Shown: positions 1 to 7,216 of the stretch, piece by piece | Position numbering within the stretch: the stretch's first letter is position 1 | Layout of the letters: each line of letters begins with the position of its first letter | Source: a bacterium | GTDB taxonomy: Bacteria > Patescibacteria > ABY1 > BM507 > VMTK01 | Assembly: GCA_030641105.1 (NCBI GenBank) | Contig: DAOWHZ010000074.1 | Coordinates: forward strand, 1-14,588 | Direction: 5' to 3' | DNA length: 14,588 nucleotides | Program-made: the position numbers and the translations under genes | Notes under the pieces: model-generated | Database searches by the model: none | The model's input: only the letters and a program-made list of their open reading frames with translations | Told to the model about the DNA's origin: nothing

Positions 1-4
1 ATAA

Positions 5-42
5 GGGATTTCTCTCTCCGCTTCGCTCCGTTCGAAATGACA
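5..42. repeat. Dispersed G+C-richer repeat downstream of atpF
   Basis: Between the left edge and the atpF stop lies a segment with the core CTCCGCTTCGCTCCGTTCG followed by AAATGACA. It is much richer in G+C than the surrounding AT-rich spacer. It resembles the short non-coding repeats seen scattered in many Patescibacteria genomes; that resemblance is from memory and was not searched. No gene is visible in bases 1-91. Confidence 0.45.
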
Positions 43-50
43 AATATTAA

Positions 51-87
51 TATTTGTAAATTTGTAAAAGATTTGTAAATTCGTGGG
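51..87 (+). repeat. 37-base AT-rich repeat unit (copy 1)
   Basis: This unit is built from TATTTGTAAATTTGTAA, then GATTTGTAA, then a TTCGTGG-like end. It matches 1056-1092 at 33 of 37 positions by eye. The reverse complement of the same unit is found at 1000-1036. Here only one orientation is present, so it cannot fold on itself as the pair between atpE and atpB can. Confidence 0.7.
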
Positions 88-91
88 TTAC

Positions 92-583
92 TTATTTTTT
101 AACCATCCTCCTTATCAACTCCTCATCTTTCTTACTATCCAATTTCTTCTCCAACACCTTCTCCACTGAAACAACCACTAAATCAGCCATTTCTCTCTTA
201 ATCTCTTTTAATGTCTTAGCTTTTTCTTGCTGCATATTAGCTTTTTCCTGATTTATAATCTGCCCAATTTCCTCTTTGGCCTTTGTAATCGTCTCTTTTT
301 TTCGTTCTTCCGCCTGCTGGCCAGCTTTTTCTAATATTATATTGGCCTCTTTTTTAGCATATGTGATTTGTTTATTATATTCTTCTTCGCTCTTAATTAA
401 TTTTTCCTCAATTTTTTTAGCGTCATCTACGCTTTTCTCAATTTTTTTAGTCCGCTCCTGCATTACTTTCATCAACGGCTTTAAAGCAAAAAAATACAAC
501 ACAGCAAAAACAATGGCAAAGTTAATAACTTGCGCTATAAGTAATTTAATGTCAATATGAAATGTTTCAATTAAGTTCTCCAT
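92..583 (-). CDS. atpF: F-type ATP synthase subunit b
   Basis: This is the peripheral-stalk subunit b of F0, which ties the membrane a subunit to the F1 head through subunit delta. The 163 residues fit the family. An N-terminal membrane segment (about residues 11-34, ending in FFALKPL, a typical b-subunit boundary) is followed by a long charged coiled coil rich in K, E, A and Q to the C-terminus. It is the third F0 gene in the order a, c, b, after atpE across a 165-base repeat-filled spacer. The ATG at 583 starts directly at MENLIETF and has no convincing Shine-Dalgarno, as is usual for minus-strand genes here. The next genes of the operon (delta, alpha and so on) should lie beyond the left edge; this is inferred from the usual gene order. 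Confidence 0.93.
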   Translation of the reverse strand: MENLIETFHIDIKLLIAQVINFAIVFAVLYFFALKPLMKVMQERTKKIEKSVDDAKKIEEKLIKSEEEYNKQITYAKKEANIILEKAGQQAEERKKETITKAKEEIGQIINQEKANMQQEKAKTLKEIKREMADLVVVSVEKVLEKKLDSKKDEELIRRMVKK

Positions 584-607
584 AATAAATAATTTAATAA
601 TCTTACC

Positions 608-629
608 ACTGCTCCAAAATTGGAGCAGT
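608..629. repeat. Perfect palindrome in the atpE-atpF spacer
   Basis: Arms ACTGCTCCAA and TTGGAGCAGT are perfectly complementary and separated by only two bases. It lies 25 bases upstream of the atpF start, in the operon transcript. No U-run follows on the minus strand, so a terminator is unlikely. It is probably an mRNA-processing or stability hairpin, or an inserted palindromic repeat. Confidence 0.6.
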
Positions 630-662
630 CCGTAAAACCACTAAATACCGCATTCATGATTT

Positions 663-714
663 GTGGCTATTCGTTTTAAATTCGTGGCTATTCGTATTTT
701 GCGTGCAAAGCACG
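663..714. repeat. Tandem GTGGCTATTCGT repeat plus small hairpin
   Basis: GTGGCTATTCGT occurs at 663-674 and again at 684-695, a period of 21. It is followed by the short hairpin CGTGC-AAA-GCACG at 702-714. With the palindrome at 608-629 this fills most of the atpE-atpF spacer. No coding potential is seen. Confidence 0.6.
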
Positions 715-748
715 ACGAACATGAAGCCAAAAATAAACTAAAACAGCC

Positions 749-973
<225 letters not shown>

Positions 974-999
974 TTAAATTATTTATAAATATTTATTAC

Positions 1000-1092
1000 C
1001 CTACGAAATTACAAATCTAATACAAATTTACGAATATCAGAGAAAACATTTTTAGTATTTGTAAATTTGTAACGGATTTGTAATTTCGTAGG
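1000..1092. repeat. Large inverted repeat between atpB and atpE
   Basis: Arms at 1000-1036 and 1056-1092 match as inverted repeats at 33 of 37 positions by hand, with a 19-base loop. Each arm is a copy of the 37-base unit also found at 51-87. In the minus-strand operon transcript it would form a long AT-rich stem starting just after the atpB stop, about 40 bases before the atpE start. It could affect mRNA processing or atpE translation, or simply be two repeat insertions. Confidence 0.8.
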
Positions 1093-1094
1093 AG

Positions 1095-1925
1095 TTAATG
1101 TTCTTCAGCGCTTGTACTCATCGTAAGATACGCCAAAATCAGCATAGCAAAAATTAAGGCCTGAATCAAGCCTACAATAATTTCTAAAAACATAAACGGA
1201 ATCGGTAAACCAAAGGCTAGGATCGCAGCCATGGATGCAAGCAAAACTTCTCCAGCAAAAATATTGCCGAACAACCGAAATGACAAGCTGGCTATTTTGG
1301 CAACCTCGCCGATTATTTCAATCAAGCCCACAAAAGCTTTAATTGGATTAATTATTAAAACAGCTGGATCTTTTATTACTTTCTTGGGTATTTCTAATAA
1401 TACTTTAATATTAATAAACTTATTTAAATAACGCCAAGCCCCAACTGCCGCTACACCAAAAATATGACTAACCACCACGCCGATAATTGCTAAAGCTAAA
1501 GTTGTGTTTAGGTCAGCTGTACCGCCACGGAAATATGGCACAAAAATATGCTTACTACTCTCTGATACAACCTGCCCGATTGAACCAACTCCGGGCAAAA
1601 GCCCCATCCAGTTTGACAATAAAATTATAATAAAAAAAGCAAAGACTAAAGGAAAAAATTTCAAAGACTTTTCTCTTGAGCCGGTTACAGAATCAAACAC
1701 TCCGAGAAACCATTCAATAATCATTTCCATAACATTCTGAAAGCCCTTGGGAATCATTTTAATTCTAGCTTTTAAAAATAAACTTACAGCCAAAACTATT
1801 AACACAACCAGCCATGAATTAAACAAGGAATTAGTTACTGGAAAATTGCCAAAATGAAAAATCGGTTCAGCAAAAAGCGTGTGCTCATGATGGATTTCTG
1901 TGTGAGTTTCAGTTTGGTGGGACAT
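1095..1925 (-). CDS. atpB: F-type ATP synthase subunit a
   Basis: This membrane stator subunit forms the proton half-channels against the c-ring. It has 276 residues and several hydrophobic helices. The essential arginine is Arg217 in SLSFRLFGNIFAGE, equivalent to E. coli Arg210. The helix after it carries the usual Gln (Gln255 in GLIQALIFAMLILAYL). The N-terminus is rich in His, Glu and Thr (HQTETHTEIHHEH) before the first helix, which is unusual and may be variable or metal-binding. It is the second gene of the atp cluster, after the atpI-like gene. The 118-base spacer before it holds an inverted repeat. The ATG at 1925 lacks a Shine-Dalgarno but fits the family start. Confidence 0.95.
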   Translation of the reverse strand: MSHQTETHTEIHHEHTLFAEPIFHFGNFPVTNSLFNSWLVVLIVLAVSLFLKARIKMIPKGFQNVMEMIIEWFLGVFDSVTGSREKSLKFFPLVFAFFIIILLSNWMGLLPGVGSIGQVVSESSKHIFVPYFRGGTADLNTTLALAIIGVVVSHIFGVAAVGAWRYLNKFINIKVLLEIPKKVIKDPAVLIINPIKAFVGLIEIIGEVAKIASLSFRLFGNIFAGEVLLASMAAILAFGLPIPFMFLEIIVGLIQALIFAMLILAYLTMSTSAEEH

Positions 1926-1936
1926 AAATGTTATTA

Positions 1937-2038
1937 GTTAAATTAGTTAAATACGTTCTCAATTATTAGCTAAACAAATTATTGGCCTCATCTTCGTCTT
2001 TAACATATTTAACTAAGAACTAATTTAACTAATTTAAC
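1937..2038. repeat. Inverted repeat between the atpI-like gene and atpB
   Basis: Arms at 1937-1959 and 2016-2038 are inverted copies, 21 of 23 bases matching by hand, with core GTTAAATTAGTTAAAT. The 56-base loop has no obvious signal. It occupies nearly all of the spacer upstream of atpB. The absence of a U-run argues against termination. Confidence 0.75.
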
Positions 2039-2043
2039 AAAAC

Positions 2044-2352
2044 TTATTTTTCATTATCTTTCTTTTTCTCTTGAATTTCCTTTTCAATTTTGCCATATTC
2101 TTTCTTCACATTCTTTACCAATCCAAAAATTGAAATCAAAAAAGCAAATCCAACTGTTACTAAGAAAAGTATGGGTTCTGTATCATACTTTTTATCTAAC
2201 CACTTACCAACAAAAACTGCAATTAAAATAGGGGCAAAAATCCAGGAAGAAAATCTTAAAAACATTATCATAGCCGGCTGCCACCATGCTTGTCCCGAGT
2301 TGTGCCGAGGAGCCCGGCTATTTGCTTCTTGTTTCTCTTCTTTCTCGGTCAT
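2044..2352 (-). CDS. AtpI/AtpZ-like F0F1 ATP synthase accessory protein
   Basis: This is a small membrane protein of the AtpI/AtpZ family, encoded just ahead of the structural F0 genes and linked in other bacteria to c-ring assembly or magnesium/calcium uptake. From ATG 2352 it has 102 residues. Two membrane segments (about 36-54 and 64-82) are joined by GKWLDKKYDTEP, the family signature loop, and followed by a lysine-rich tail. Residues 12-27 (SRAPRHNSGQAWWQPA) are encoded by a 50-base palindromic insert (2271-2320) and are not native to the family. An ATG at 2415 in frame would add a hydrophobic leader ending in the stretch FAEVTEYKNVI. I prefer 2352 because that leader is encoded by the untranslated region containing a hairpin. 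GTG at 2358 has a GGAG nine bases upstream and is a real alternative. Confidence 0.8.
   Translation of the reverse strand: MTEKEEKQEANSRAPRHNSGQAWWQPAMIMFLRFSSWIFAPILIAVFVGKWLDKKYDTEPILFLVTVGFAFLISIFGLVKNVKKEYGKIEKEIQEKKKDNEK
2271..2320. repeat. 50-base palindromic insert inside the atpI-like gene
   Basis: The ends are exact inverted copies, TAGCCGG at 2271-2277 and CCGGCTA at 2314-2320. The inside reads GTCCCGAGTTGTGCCGAGGA. Its G+C is far above its surroundings. It is read through in frame as a proline/arginine/tryptophan-rich stretch between the charged N-terminus and the first membrane helix, where an extra loop should be tolerated. Confidence 0.7.
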
Positions 2353-2407
2353 AATCACATTTTTATACTCCGTAACTTCAGCGAAGAAGTATAAAAACAA
2401 AATAAAT

Positions 2408-2425
2408 AAGGACACGGTTGTCCTT
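2408..2425. other. Hairpin in the 5' leader of the atp operon
   Basis: AAGGACA at 2408-2414 and TGTCCTT at 2419-2425 form a perfect 7-base stem with a four-base loop. It lies about 56 bases upstream of the preferred atpI-like start and downstream of the proposed promoter, so it would be in the leader mRNA. Confidence 0.5.
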
Positions 2426-2482
2426 GATTATAAAATTCTCAAATCACCAATATACCAAATTAATTATCCGCTTTATATTCTT

Positions 2483-2511
2483 ATTATTTTACAAATCCTA
2501 AAAAAAGTCAA
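2483..2511 (-). promoter_or_regulatory. Probable promoter of the atp operon
   Basis: On the minus strand TTGACT (2511-2506) and AATAAT (2488-2483) are spaced by 17 bases. Each matches the sigma-70 consensus at five of six positions. This would give a leader of roughly 120 bases before the atpI-like gene. The surrounding sequence is very AT-rich, so chance matches are possible. Confidence 0.5.
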
Positions 2512-2581
2512 CTCTTTTAAAAAAAATTAAAATAACTGAATGATGAATTTTTAGACAGCCTGCGCTACTATGCGAAGTAAT

Positions 2582-2617
2582 AAAAAAATCTTAATTCGCC
2601 GAAAAATAAGTTTTTTT
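2582..2617 (-). terminator. Probable intrinsic terminator after the YhhQ-like gene
   Basis: On the plus strand, A-run plus TCTTA (2582-2593) faces TAAG plus a T-run (2607-2617), with an inner TTCG/CGAA pair. On the minus strand this gives an AT-rich hairpin ending in seven T residues, starting two bases after the transporter stop codon. It separates the cofE-like/yhhQ-like genes from the atp promoter. Confidence 0.5.
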
Positions 2618-2618
2618 A

Positions 2619-3257
2619 TCAGGACGACTTTATTTTTTCTCCTTTTTTTAACCAATTTACTCCTAAATAAACAAAAGGCGTATCAATGATTGCAAATAAA
2701 ATTTTAAATAAATAATAAGGAATAATTAAGTGTATTATAAATATAAAAGTAAATTTTGGAGTTAATTGATAAAATGCGATCATCATAAAAACAAAAGTAT
2801 CAATCAATTGGGACACAATTGTTGATAAATTATTTCTAAGCCACAATGCTTTGCCTTTTGTTTTCTTTTTCCACCATTCAAAAGAAATAACATCATGGAT
2901 TTGCGCTAAAGCAAAAGCAATAATGCTCGCGGCTATAATTCTTAGCGAACTTCCAAAAATTGTTTTATATTCATTATTAAAACTGTATCTTTCGTGAGGT
3001 TCTAATGCAATAAACACGCCTGCATATAAAAAAATAATAATCAAAGTTAAGACCCCGCCAACAATAAAATGTTTAACTGTTTTTTTTCCATAAATTTCTT
3101 CAACTATATCAGTAATTAAAAATGTTAAAGGAGCCATAAAAATTGCGACTGACACGGAAACGCCGAATAAACTTGTAATTTTGCCTCCGAGCAAATTCAT
3201 GCCCACTAAAAGACCGATAAATATCGCGAATAAAATTTGCAGTCTTGGATTATTCAT
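2619..3257 (-). CDS. YhhQ/VUT-family queuosine-precursor transporter
   Basis: This is a 212-residue multi-pass membrane protein of the vitamin-uptake/queuosine-precursor (COG1738) family. It shows the family hallmarks in order: an early NLLGGKI helix, PLTFLITDIVEEIYGKK (about 42-59), then ALWLRNNLSTIVSQLIDTFVF (about 138-158). About six hydrophobic segments are seen. E. coli YhhQ imports preQ0/preQ1; the substrate in this lineage is unproven. Its ATG overlaps the end of the cofE-like gene by 8 bases (ATGAATAA), a sign of translational coupling. TGA is the stop, which supports standard use of UGA. Confidence 0.87.
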   Translation of the reverse strand: MNNPRLQILFAIFIGLLVGMNLLGGKITSLFGVSVSVAIFMAPLTFLITDIVEEIYGKKTVKHFIVGGVLTLIIIFLYAGVFIALEPHERYSFNNEYKTIFGSSLRIIAASIIAFALAQIHDVISFEWWKKKTKGKALWLRNNLSTIVSQLIDTFVFMMIAFYQLTPKFTFIFIIHLIIPYYLFKILFAIIDTPFVYLGVNWLKKGEKIKSS

Positions 3258-3981
3258 ATTTTTTATAGAAATTTTTTAATAGCGGATAATATATATCCTC
3301 TTTTATTGGAATTAATAAATCTTGATACATTTCTTTATTAGTGAATTCAACAAAATCAGCACCGCGTATAATCGCCATCGGTTTTTGCTCGTTTCCTTCA
3401 CCCATTGACAATACGCCCATAACAGCCAGCGCGTCAACGATATTGCTTCTTTGCACTTTCATCTCATATCCAAAAATATCTTTCTTGCCTATATAACTTT
3501 TTAAAGGATTAAGCCCGTAAAATCCAATTGAAATTCCCATACAGCCATAACGCATCAGGAGTGAATGGCTGTCTGTAATTATAACCGCTAATTTTTTTAA
3601 TGAAAATTTATTTTTTAAATATTCGCAAATTTTTTTTGCTTCTTTTTCCGAATTTTTTGGCCAAAGAGTGTAATAACCATCTGAATTGCTTTTATCTATT
3701 CCAGCGGATGAAATTAATGTACCATTTTTTATTGTTGTAATTACATATTCATTCGGACATTCTTTTCTCGGTATAAAAATATCCGCTTCTTTTTTTATTA
3801 AATCATCTTTATTTTTAATAGAACTAATTTTTATACAACGGCCTTGATGAATAGAAAGTATTTTTGATGTAATAAGAAAAATATCTTTTTCTTTAAGTAT
3901 CGGACAAAATTCATCTATGACATTATAAATATCATCTTTAGGAGGTTTTACTATCCTTGTTTTTATCGGAATAATTTTCAT
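3250..3981 (-). CDS. CofE-like (F420-0:gamma-glutamyl ligase family) protein
   Basis: The protein has 243 residues from ATG 3981, near the usual length of about 250 for CofE. The family in archaea and actinobacteria adds glutamate to coenzyme F420 using GTP. Recognisable blocks are SSAGIDKSN (91-99), LWPKN (106-110), TDSHS (136-140, in place of the common SDTFG), GCMGISIGFYGL (146-157), KKDIFG (166-171) and MGEGNEQKP (193-201). An upstream ATG at 3999 would add MLALFF only; 3981 begins at the usual KIIPIKT strand. No F420 genes are nearby and F420 is not expected in such a small genome, so the real substrate may be another carboxylate acceptor. It overlaps the transporter gene by 8 bases, suggesting a shared pathway. 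Confidence 0.82.
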   Translation of the reverse strand: MKIIPIKTRIVKPPKDDIYNVIDEFCPILKEKDIFLITSKILSIHQGRCIKISSIKNKDDLIKKEADIFIPRKECPNEYVITTIKNGTLISSAGIDKSNSDGYYTLWPKNSEKEAKKICEYLKNKFSLKKLAVIITDSHSLLMRYGCMGISIGFYGLNPLKSYIGKKDIFGYEMKVQRSNIVDALAVMGVLSMGEGNEQKPMAIIRGADFVEFTNKEMYQDLLIPIKEDIYYPLLKNFYKKYE

Positions 3982-4065
3982 AAAAAATAGCGCTAACACA
4001 CAAAAACAATAAAAAAATAAAAAACAATAAAATGTGTTTTTGTATTTAGTATTTTCGTATTTTAA

Positions 4066-4905
4066 TCAAATCCCAAACAACTCCTTGGCGTTCCTTGTCG
4101 TAATCTCAGCCACTCTTTCTAAACTTAAATTCTTAATTTCCGCAATCCTCTGCGCTACATATTTTACTAAAACCGGTTCATTGCGCTTGCCACGGTATGG
4201 TTCAGGGGTCATATACGGGCAATCAGTCTCAATCATAATCTTTTCATTTGGCACTTTGCGGATTAAATCATCCCACTGAGCGGAAAAAGTAATCACGCCT
4301 GTAAAAGAAATCATTAACCCTAAGGAAAAATATTGCCAAGCCAAATCCTCATCGCCGGAAAAACAATGCATCACGCCCCATAATTTATTAACTGGAATTA
4401 TTGCTTTGAATTTCTTTTTAAAATCCTTTAAAACTCCCATCATATCATCATGCGCCTGGCGGCAATGAATAATGACCGGCAATTCCAGATTACGCGCCAG
4501 CTTTAATTGCTCAACAAACACCTCTTGCTGTTTTTGTTTGATTGCTGGCACATCAGCGCCATGATCAATATGATAATAATCCAAGCCAATCTCGCCAATA
4601 GCCACAACTTTCTTAAACTTGGCTAACTTCTCATATATTTCATAATTAAACTCTTCAAATCTGCTGTTAAAATTATAATCATCACCCTTGGCTTGAATCT
4701 GCTGAAGATGAATCGGATGCAATCCCGCGGCGGCATAAACTCCTTGTTCATATTTATTGGCTAAATCCAAAGCGCGTTTTGATGTTTTATAATCCGCGCC
4801 TACTAAAATCATCTCTGTCTTATTAGATAAAGACCGGCGAATCACTTGATCCGCATCATCTTTGAAAACATTAAAATTTATATGGGCATGAGTATCTATG
4901 AACAT
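4066..4905 (-). CDS. tatD: TatD-family metal-dependent hydrolase (DNase)
   Basis: This cytoplasmic TIM-barrel hydrolase belongs to the TatD/YcfH/YabD family, whose members act as 3'-5' deoxyribonucleases and possibly D-aminoacyl hydrolases. Metal-site residues are all present: His6 and His8 in DTHAHI, Glu105 in AIGEIGLDYY, His147 in PVIIHCR, His180 in GVMHCFSG and Asp228 in IETDCPYMTPEPYRGKRN. The C-terminus ends with the usual T-x-N-A-x-x-LFG. Length 279 is slightly above the typical 255-265, mainly from a loop around residues 70-90. The ATG at 4905 begins exactly at MFIDTHAH. No Shine-Dalgarno is seen. It lies 136 bases downstream of tsaC, with a hairpin between. Confidence 0.93.
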   Translation of the reverse strand: MFIDTHAHINFNVFKDDADQVIRRSLSNKTEMILVGADYKTSKRALDLANKYEQGVYAAAGLHPIHLQQIQAKGDDYNFNSRFEEFNYEIYEKLAKFKKVVAIGEIGLDYYHIDHGADVPAIKQKQQEVFVEQLKLARNLELPVIIHCRQAHDDMMGVLKDFKKKFKAIIPVNKLWGVMHCFSGDEDLAWQYFSLGLMISFTGVITFSAQWDDLIRKVPNEKIMIETDCPYMTPEPYRGKRNEPVLVKYVAQRIAEIKNLSLERVAEITTRNAKELFGI

Positions 4906-4997
4906 AAATCTTTAAAATTTCTAAATTATAAATTATAATGTCTAATAAATTTCTAATGTTTAAATACTTAATCACAAAAAACTTAAACCGCTGCGTC

Positions 4998-5028
4998 AGA
5001 GTCTTCCCGCAGTATTGCGGGAGACTCT
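4998..5028. repeat. G+C-rich hairpin between tsaC and tatD
   Basis: AGAGTCT-T-CCCGCA (4998-5011) pairs with TGCGGGAGACTCT (5016-5028): 13 pairs with one bulged T and the loop GTAT. On the minus strand no U-run follows directly; the nearest run of T is about 15 bases away. It is best read as an inserted palindromic repeat or processing hairpin, with weak termination possible. Confidence 0.65.
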
Positions 5029-5041
5029 AACGATTATCAGG

Positions 5042-5635
5042 CTAATTCCTTAATACTTTTATATCATCCACATCTCTTAAATCAATCAGCTTTGACGACT
5101 TTAATCTTCTTGGCTTGCCGGCATCAATAACTAAGTCCGGCTTATTTGCGCCAAAATATTTCTCAATATTATCCACATCTGTTAAACTTTTCCGTCCGCT
5201 AATATTAATACTTGTTGAAACAATCGGCTTTCCTACTCTCCTTATTATTTTAATTAAAAAATCACTTTTAGGCAATCTAACAGCCACGCCCTTCATTCCG
5301 CCTGTTAATGCTTCTGGCAATATTTTTTTCTTTTTTAAAATAGCAGAAATAGGGCTTGGCCAAATGTTTTTTAAATATTCATATTGTAATTTATTAACAT
5401 AACAATACTTTTTTAACATTGTTATGCTGCTCACCAAAATTAACAATGGCTTATTTCTACTTCGTTTTTTTATTTTATAAATCATCTCAATGGCTTTTTT
5501 ATCTGTTGCCAAGCATCCCAAGCCATAAATTGTATCAGTTGGATAAGCAATAACTTTGCCTTTTAATAAATAATCAGCAATTAAATCAACTTCCTTTTTA
5601 TTAAATTTATCTAAATTAATTTTTATCTTTTTCAT
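5042..5635 (-). CDS. tsaC: Threonylcarbamoyl-AMP synthase (YrdC/Sua5/YwlC family)
   Basis: The enzyme makes L-threonylcarbamoyl-AMP from threonine, bicarbonate and ATP, the first step of the essential t6A37 tRNA modification. It has 197 residues, a YrdC domain without the Sua5 C-terminal extension. Blocks seen: YPTDTIYGLGC (31-41), KKRSRNKPL (56-64, substrate-binding basic/KPL motif), WPSP (92-95), VAVRLP (117-122) and STSINISG (140-147). The start lies 20 bases inside the end of the upstream PEP-utilising gene, so the two are probably translated from one message. No strong ribosome site is visible. The TsaB, TsaD and TsaE partners are not in the window. Confidence 0.93.
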   Translation of the reverse strand: MKKIKINLDKFNKKEVDLIADYLLKGKVIAYPTDTIYGLGCLATDKKAIEMIYKIKKRSRNKPLLILVSSITMLKKYCYVNKLQYEYLKNIWPSPISAILKKKKILPEALTGGMKGVAVRLPKSDFLIKIIRRVGKPIVSTSINISGRKSLTDVDNIEKYFGANKPDLVIDAGKPRRLKSSKLIDLRDVDDIKVLRN

Positions 5636-7079
5636 TTTTTCTTTTTAAAATTTTAACCACTCCCTTATCCGCATCAACTTCCACCAAATCCCCGTCTTTT
5701 AAAACTTTGGTCGCGATTTTAGTCCCGATGATGCAGGGTTTTTTCATTTCACGCACCACAATCGCGGCATGGCAGGTTATACCGCCCTCATCAGTAATAA
5801 AACCAGCTGCTTTTTTCATAGAAACAATATAATCTGGGCCTGTCATAGTAGCAATTAAAAAATCTCCCCTTTTGATCTTACTCCCTTCTTTTGGAGACAA
5901 TAAAACCTTAACAATGCCTTGGTAAATATTATTTATTCCCCTTGATGCCACCATGCCTGTAATATTTGACTGTTCAGTTTGATTTTTTAATTCTTTTAAA
6001 ATTTTATCCTTTTGCTTATTTGAAATAATTCTTATCTTATCATTCTTAAATTCAAGCATAAATTCATTATCTATTCTATAATTACTGATCTTTAAAATTT
6101 TATCTCTACTATCTTTAACATCTGTTAATTCTTCTGAAAATAGATATTTTAAATTCTTGTACGGAATATTATATCTTTTCTCTAATTCCAATATAATATT
6201 TGAGTAGTAATAATGAAATTTTGAAGCAACCTTTTTCCGTTGATCTGTCCAAATATTTAAAATATTAATAATATTTATTAACCTTAACTGCTTTTTTGTT
6301 AATTTATATTTTTTAACTATTTTATTTCGTCTTCTTAAATTATTTTTATCGTTGAATTCTATTTTATTGATTTTGTTGTTGATATTTTTAGAGTGTTTCT
6401 TATGATGTTGTTTTAATATTCTAGTAAAATACGCTCTATCCCAATATTCTAATCCATCATACCCAAACGGAATCCACCCATAATCCTCTGATAATTTTTG
6501 GGCTATTTTTTCTGAATTTTTTTCACCATTCTTGATTAATTTTGTATATTTTAATAAGTCATATTCTAATTGGCTAACAAAAGTTTTAACTGTAGGTGTT
6601 GTTAAGATTAAAAAATCGTCTCGTGATATATTTAAATGGCCGCTAACCATCTTGTCAAACTTATCCCCTCCATTAAGCCGCACCTGATCATTGGCTACAT
6701 TATAATTTATATACTCTCTCTTTATTTTATCAACCAACTGAATTAATTCTTCAAAATTTAACTGATGGAATTTTACTTTTTTAATATTGCTTAAAAATTT
6801 CTCTGCTCCTTTGTCGACCTTCGCAACCTCTTCTTTAATACAACTAAAATATTTTATATCTTTAAACATTGCATCAGCAATATAGCCGCCAACCTTTTCA
6901 AAATCATCTTTCAGAAACATTGATTTAGCTCTTCCATTTTTAATTAATGACCAACATGTTTTTTTCTTAATTTTATATATTTTTTTATTTTTTTCTACAA
7001 TAACAACTAAGCCCATCCAAGAAAATGGAGTTAGCATATGTTCCCTATCTCTTATTATTAAATATTTTTCTTTTGCCAT
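5616..7079 (-). CDS. PEP-utilising-type swivelling phosphohistidine protein, long form
   Basis: This 487-residue protein has two parts. The C-terminal part (about 385-480) is the mobile swivelling domain of PEP synthase, PPDK and rifampin phosphotransferase. Its phosphorylatable His437 sits in DEGGITCHAAIVVRE and is followed by KPCIIGTKIATKVLKDGDLVEVD. The N-terminal 380 residues are not recognised: very lysine/asparagine-rich and mostly helical. IWTDQRKK...YYYSNIILELEKRYNIP...YLFSEEL (about 275-320) resembles the helical acceptor region of rifampin-phosphotransferase-like enzymes, a weak visual match. No ATP-grasp or PEP-binding barrel is present, so the phosphoryl donor must come from another protein, most simply the ATP-grasp subunit at 8946-9974. 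A TATAAT lies only 10 bases before the ATG. Bases 6301-6360 are 15% G+C, against 42% at 5701-5760 in the swivel. Confidence 0.75.
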   Translation of the reverse strand: MAKEKYLIIRDREHMLTPFSWMGLVVIVEKNKKIYKIKKKTCWSLIKNGRAKSMFLKDDFEKVGGYIADAMFKDIKYFSCIKEEVAKVDKGAEKFLSNIKKVKFHQLNFEELIQLVDKIKREYINYNVANDQVRLNGGDKFDKMVSGHLNISRDDFLILTTPTVKTFVSQLEYDLLKYTKLIKNGEKNSEKIAQKLSEDYGWIPFGYDGLEYWDRAYFTRILKQHHKKHSKNINNKINKIEFNDKNNLRRRNKIVKKYKLTKKQLRLINIINILNIWTDQRKKVASKFHYYYSNIILELEKRYNIPYKNLKYLFSEELTDVKDSRDKILKISNYRIDNEFMLEFKNDKIRIISNKQKDKILKELKNQTEQSNITGMVASRGINNIYQGIVKVLLSPKEGSKIKRGDFLIATMTGPDYIVSMKKAAGFITDEGGITCHAAIVVREMKKPCIIGTKIATKVLKDGDLVEVDADKGVVKILKRKNEKDKN

Positions 7080-7089
7080 ATTTTTGCTA

Positions 7090-7095
7090 ATTATA
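7090..7095 (-). promoter_or_regulatory. -10 element just before the long swivel gene
   Basis: TATAAT reads on the minus strand 10 bases ahead of the ATG at 7079. Transcription from it would start almost at the start codon, giving a nearly leaderless mRNA, which fits the missing Shine-Dalgarno. No good -35 is found at 16-18 bases. Confidence 0.4.
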
Positions 7096-7110
7096 GCTAA
7101 ATTATTTACA

Positions 7111-7141
7111 AACTATTGACAACTATTGACATAACTATTGA
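7111..7141. promoter_or_regulatory. Three direct AACTATTGA repeats over the -35 region
   Basis: AACTATTGA occurs at 7111-7119, 7121-7129 and 7133-7141, at intervals of 10 and 12 bases, about one helical turn. The second copy contributes to the -35 of the plus-strand promoter, and the block lies between two divergent genes. It could be an operator; chance or repeat slippage is also possible. Confidence 0.45.
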
Positions 7142-7154
7142 TATATGCTATATT
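7126..7154 (+). promoter_or_regulatory. Near-consensus promoter of the phosphatase-like gene
   Basis: TTGACA (7126-7131), a 17-base spacer and TATATT (7149-7154), preceded by TGC to form an extended -10. Transcription should begin near 7161. A hairpin (7158-7166 with 7174-7182, 9 pairs including one G-U) would lie at the 5' end of the mRNA. The elements closely match those at 12128-12155. Confidence 0.85.
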
Positions 7155-7216
7155 GTAAAGTCAAGGTAATTCACTTTGACTTAGTTCAAATGAGCTAACT
7201 CTTTCAAAATATAAAT

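Noticed and set aside
2044..2415. Longer atpI-like protein starting at 2415
   Set aside because: The extra 21 residues are encoded by leader sequence starting in a hairpin, and family members start near the charged MTEKEE-type region. Not excluded.
2619..2621. UGA recoding as glycine or tryptophan
   Set aside because: TGA ends several genes at their expected lengths and conserved Trp and Gly positions use normal codons.
3996..4045. Hairpin ACAAAAACA/TGTTTTTGT between tatD and the cofE-like gene as a terminator
   Set aside because: Only nine AT-rich pairs with a long loop in a low-complexity region; too weak to annotate.
4998..5028. Intrinsic terminator between tsaC and tatD
   Set aside because: The hairpin is strong, but no T-run follows it closely on the minus strand.
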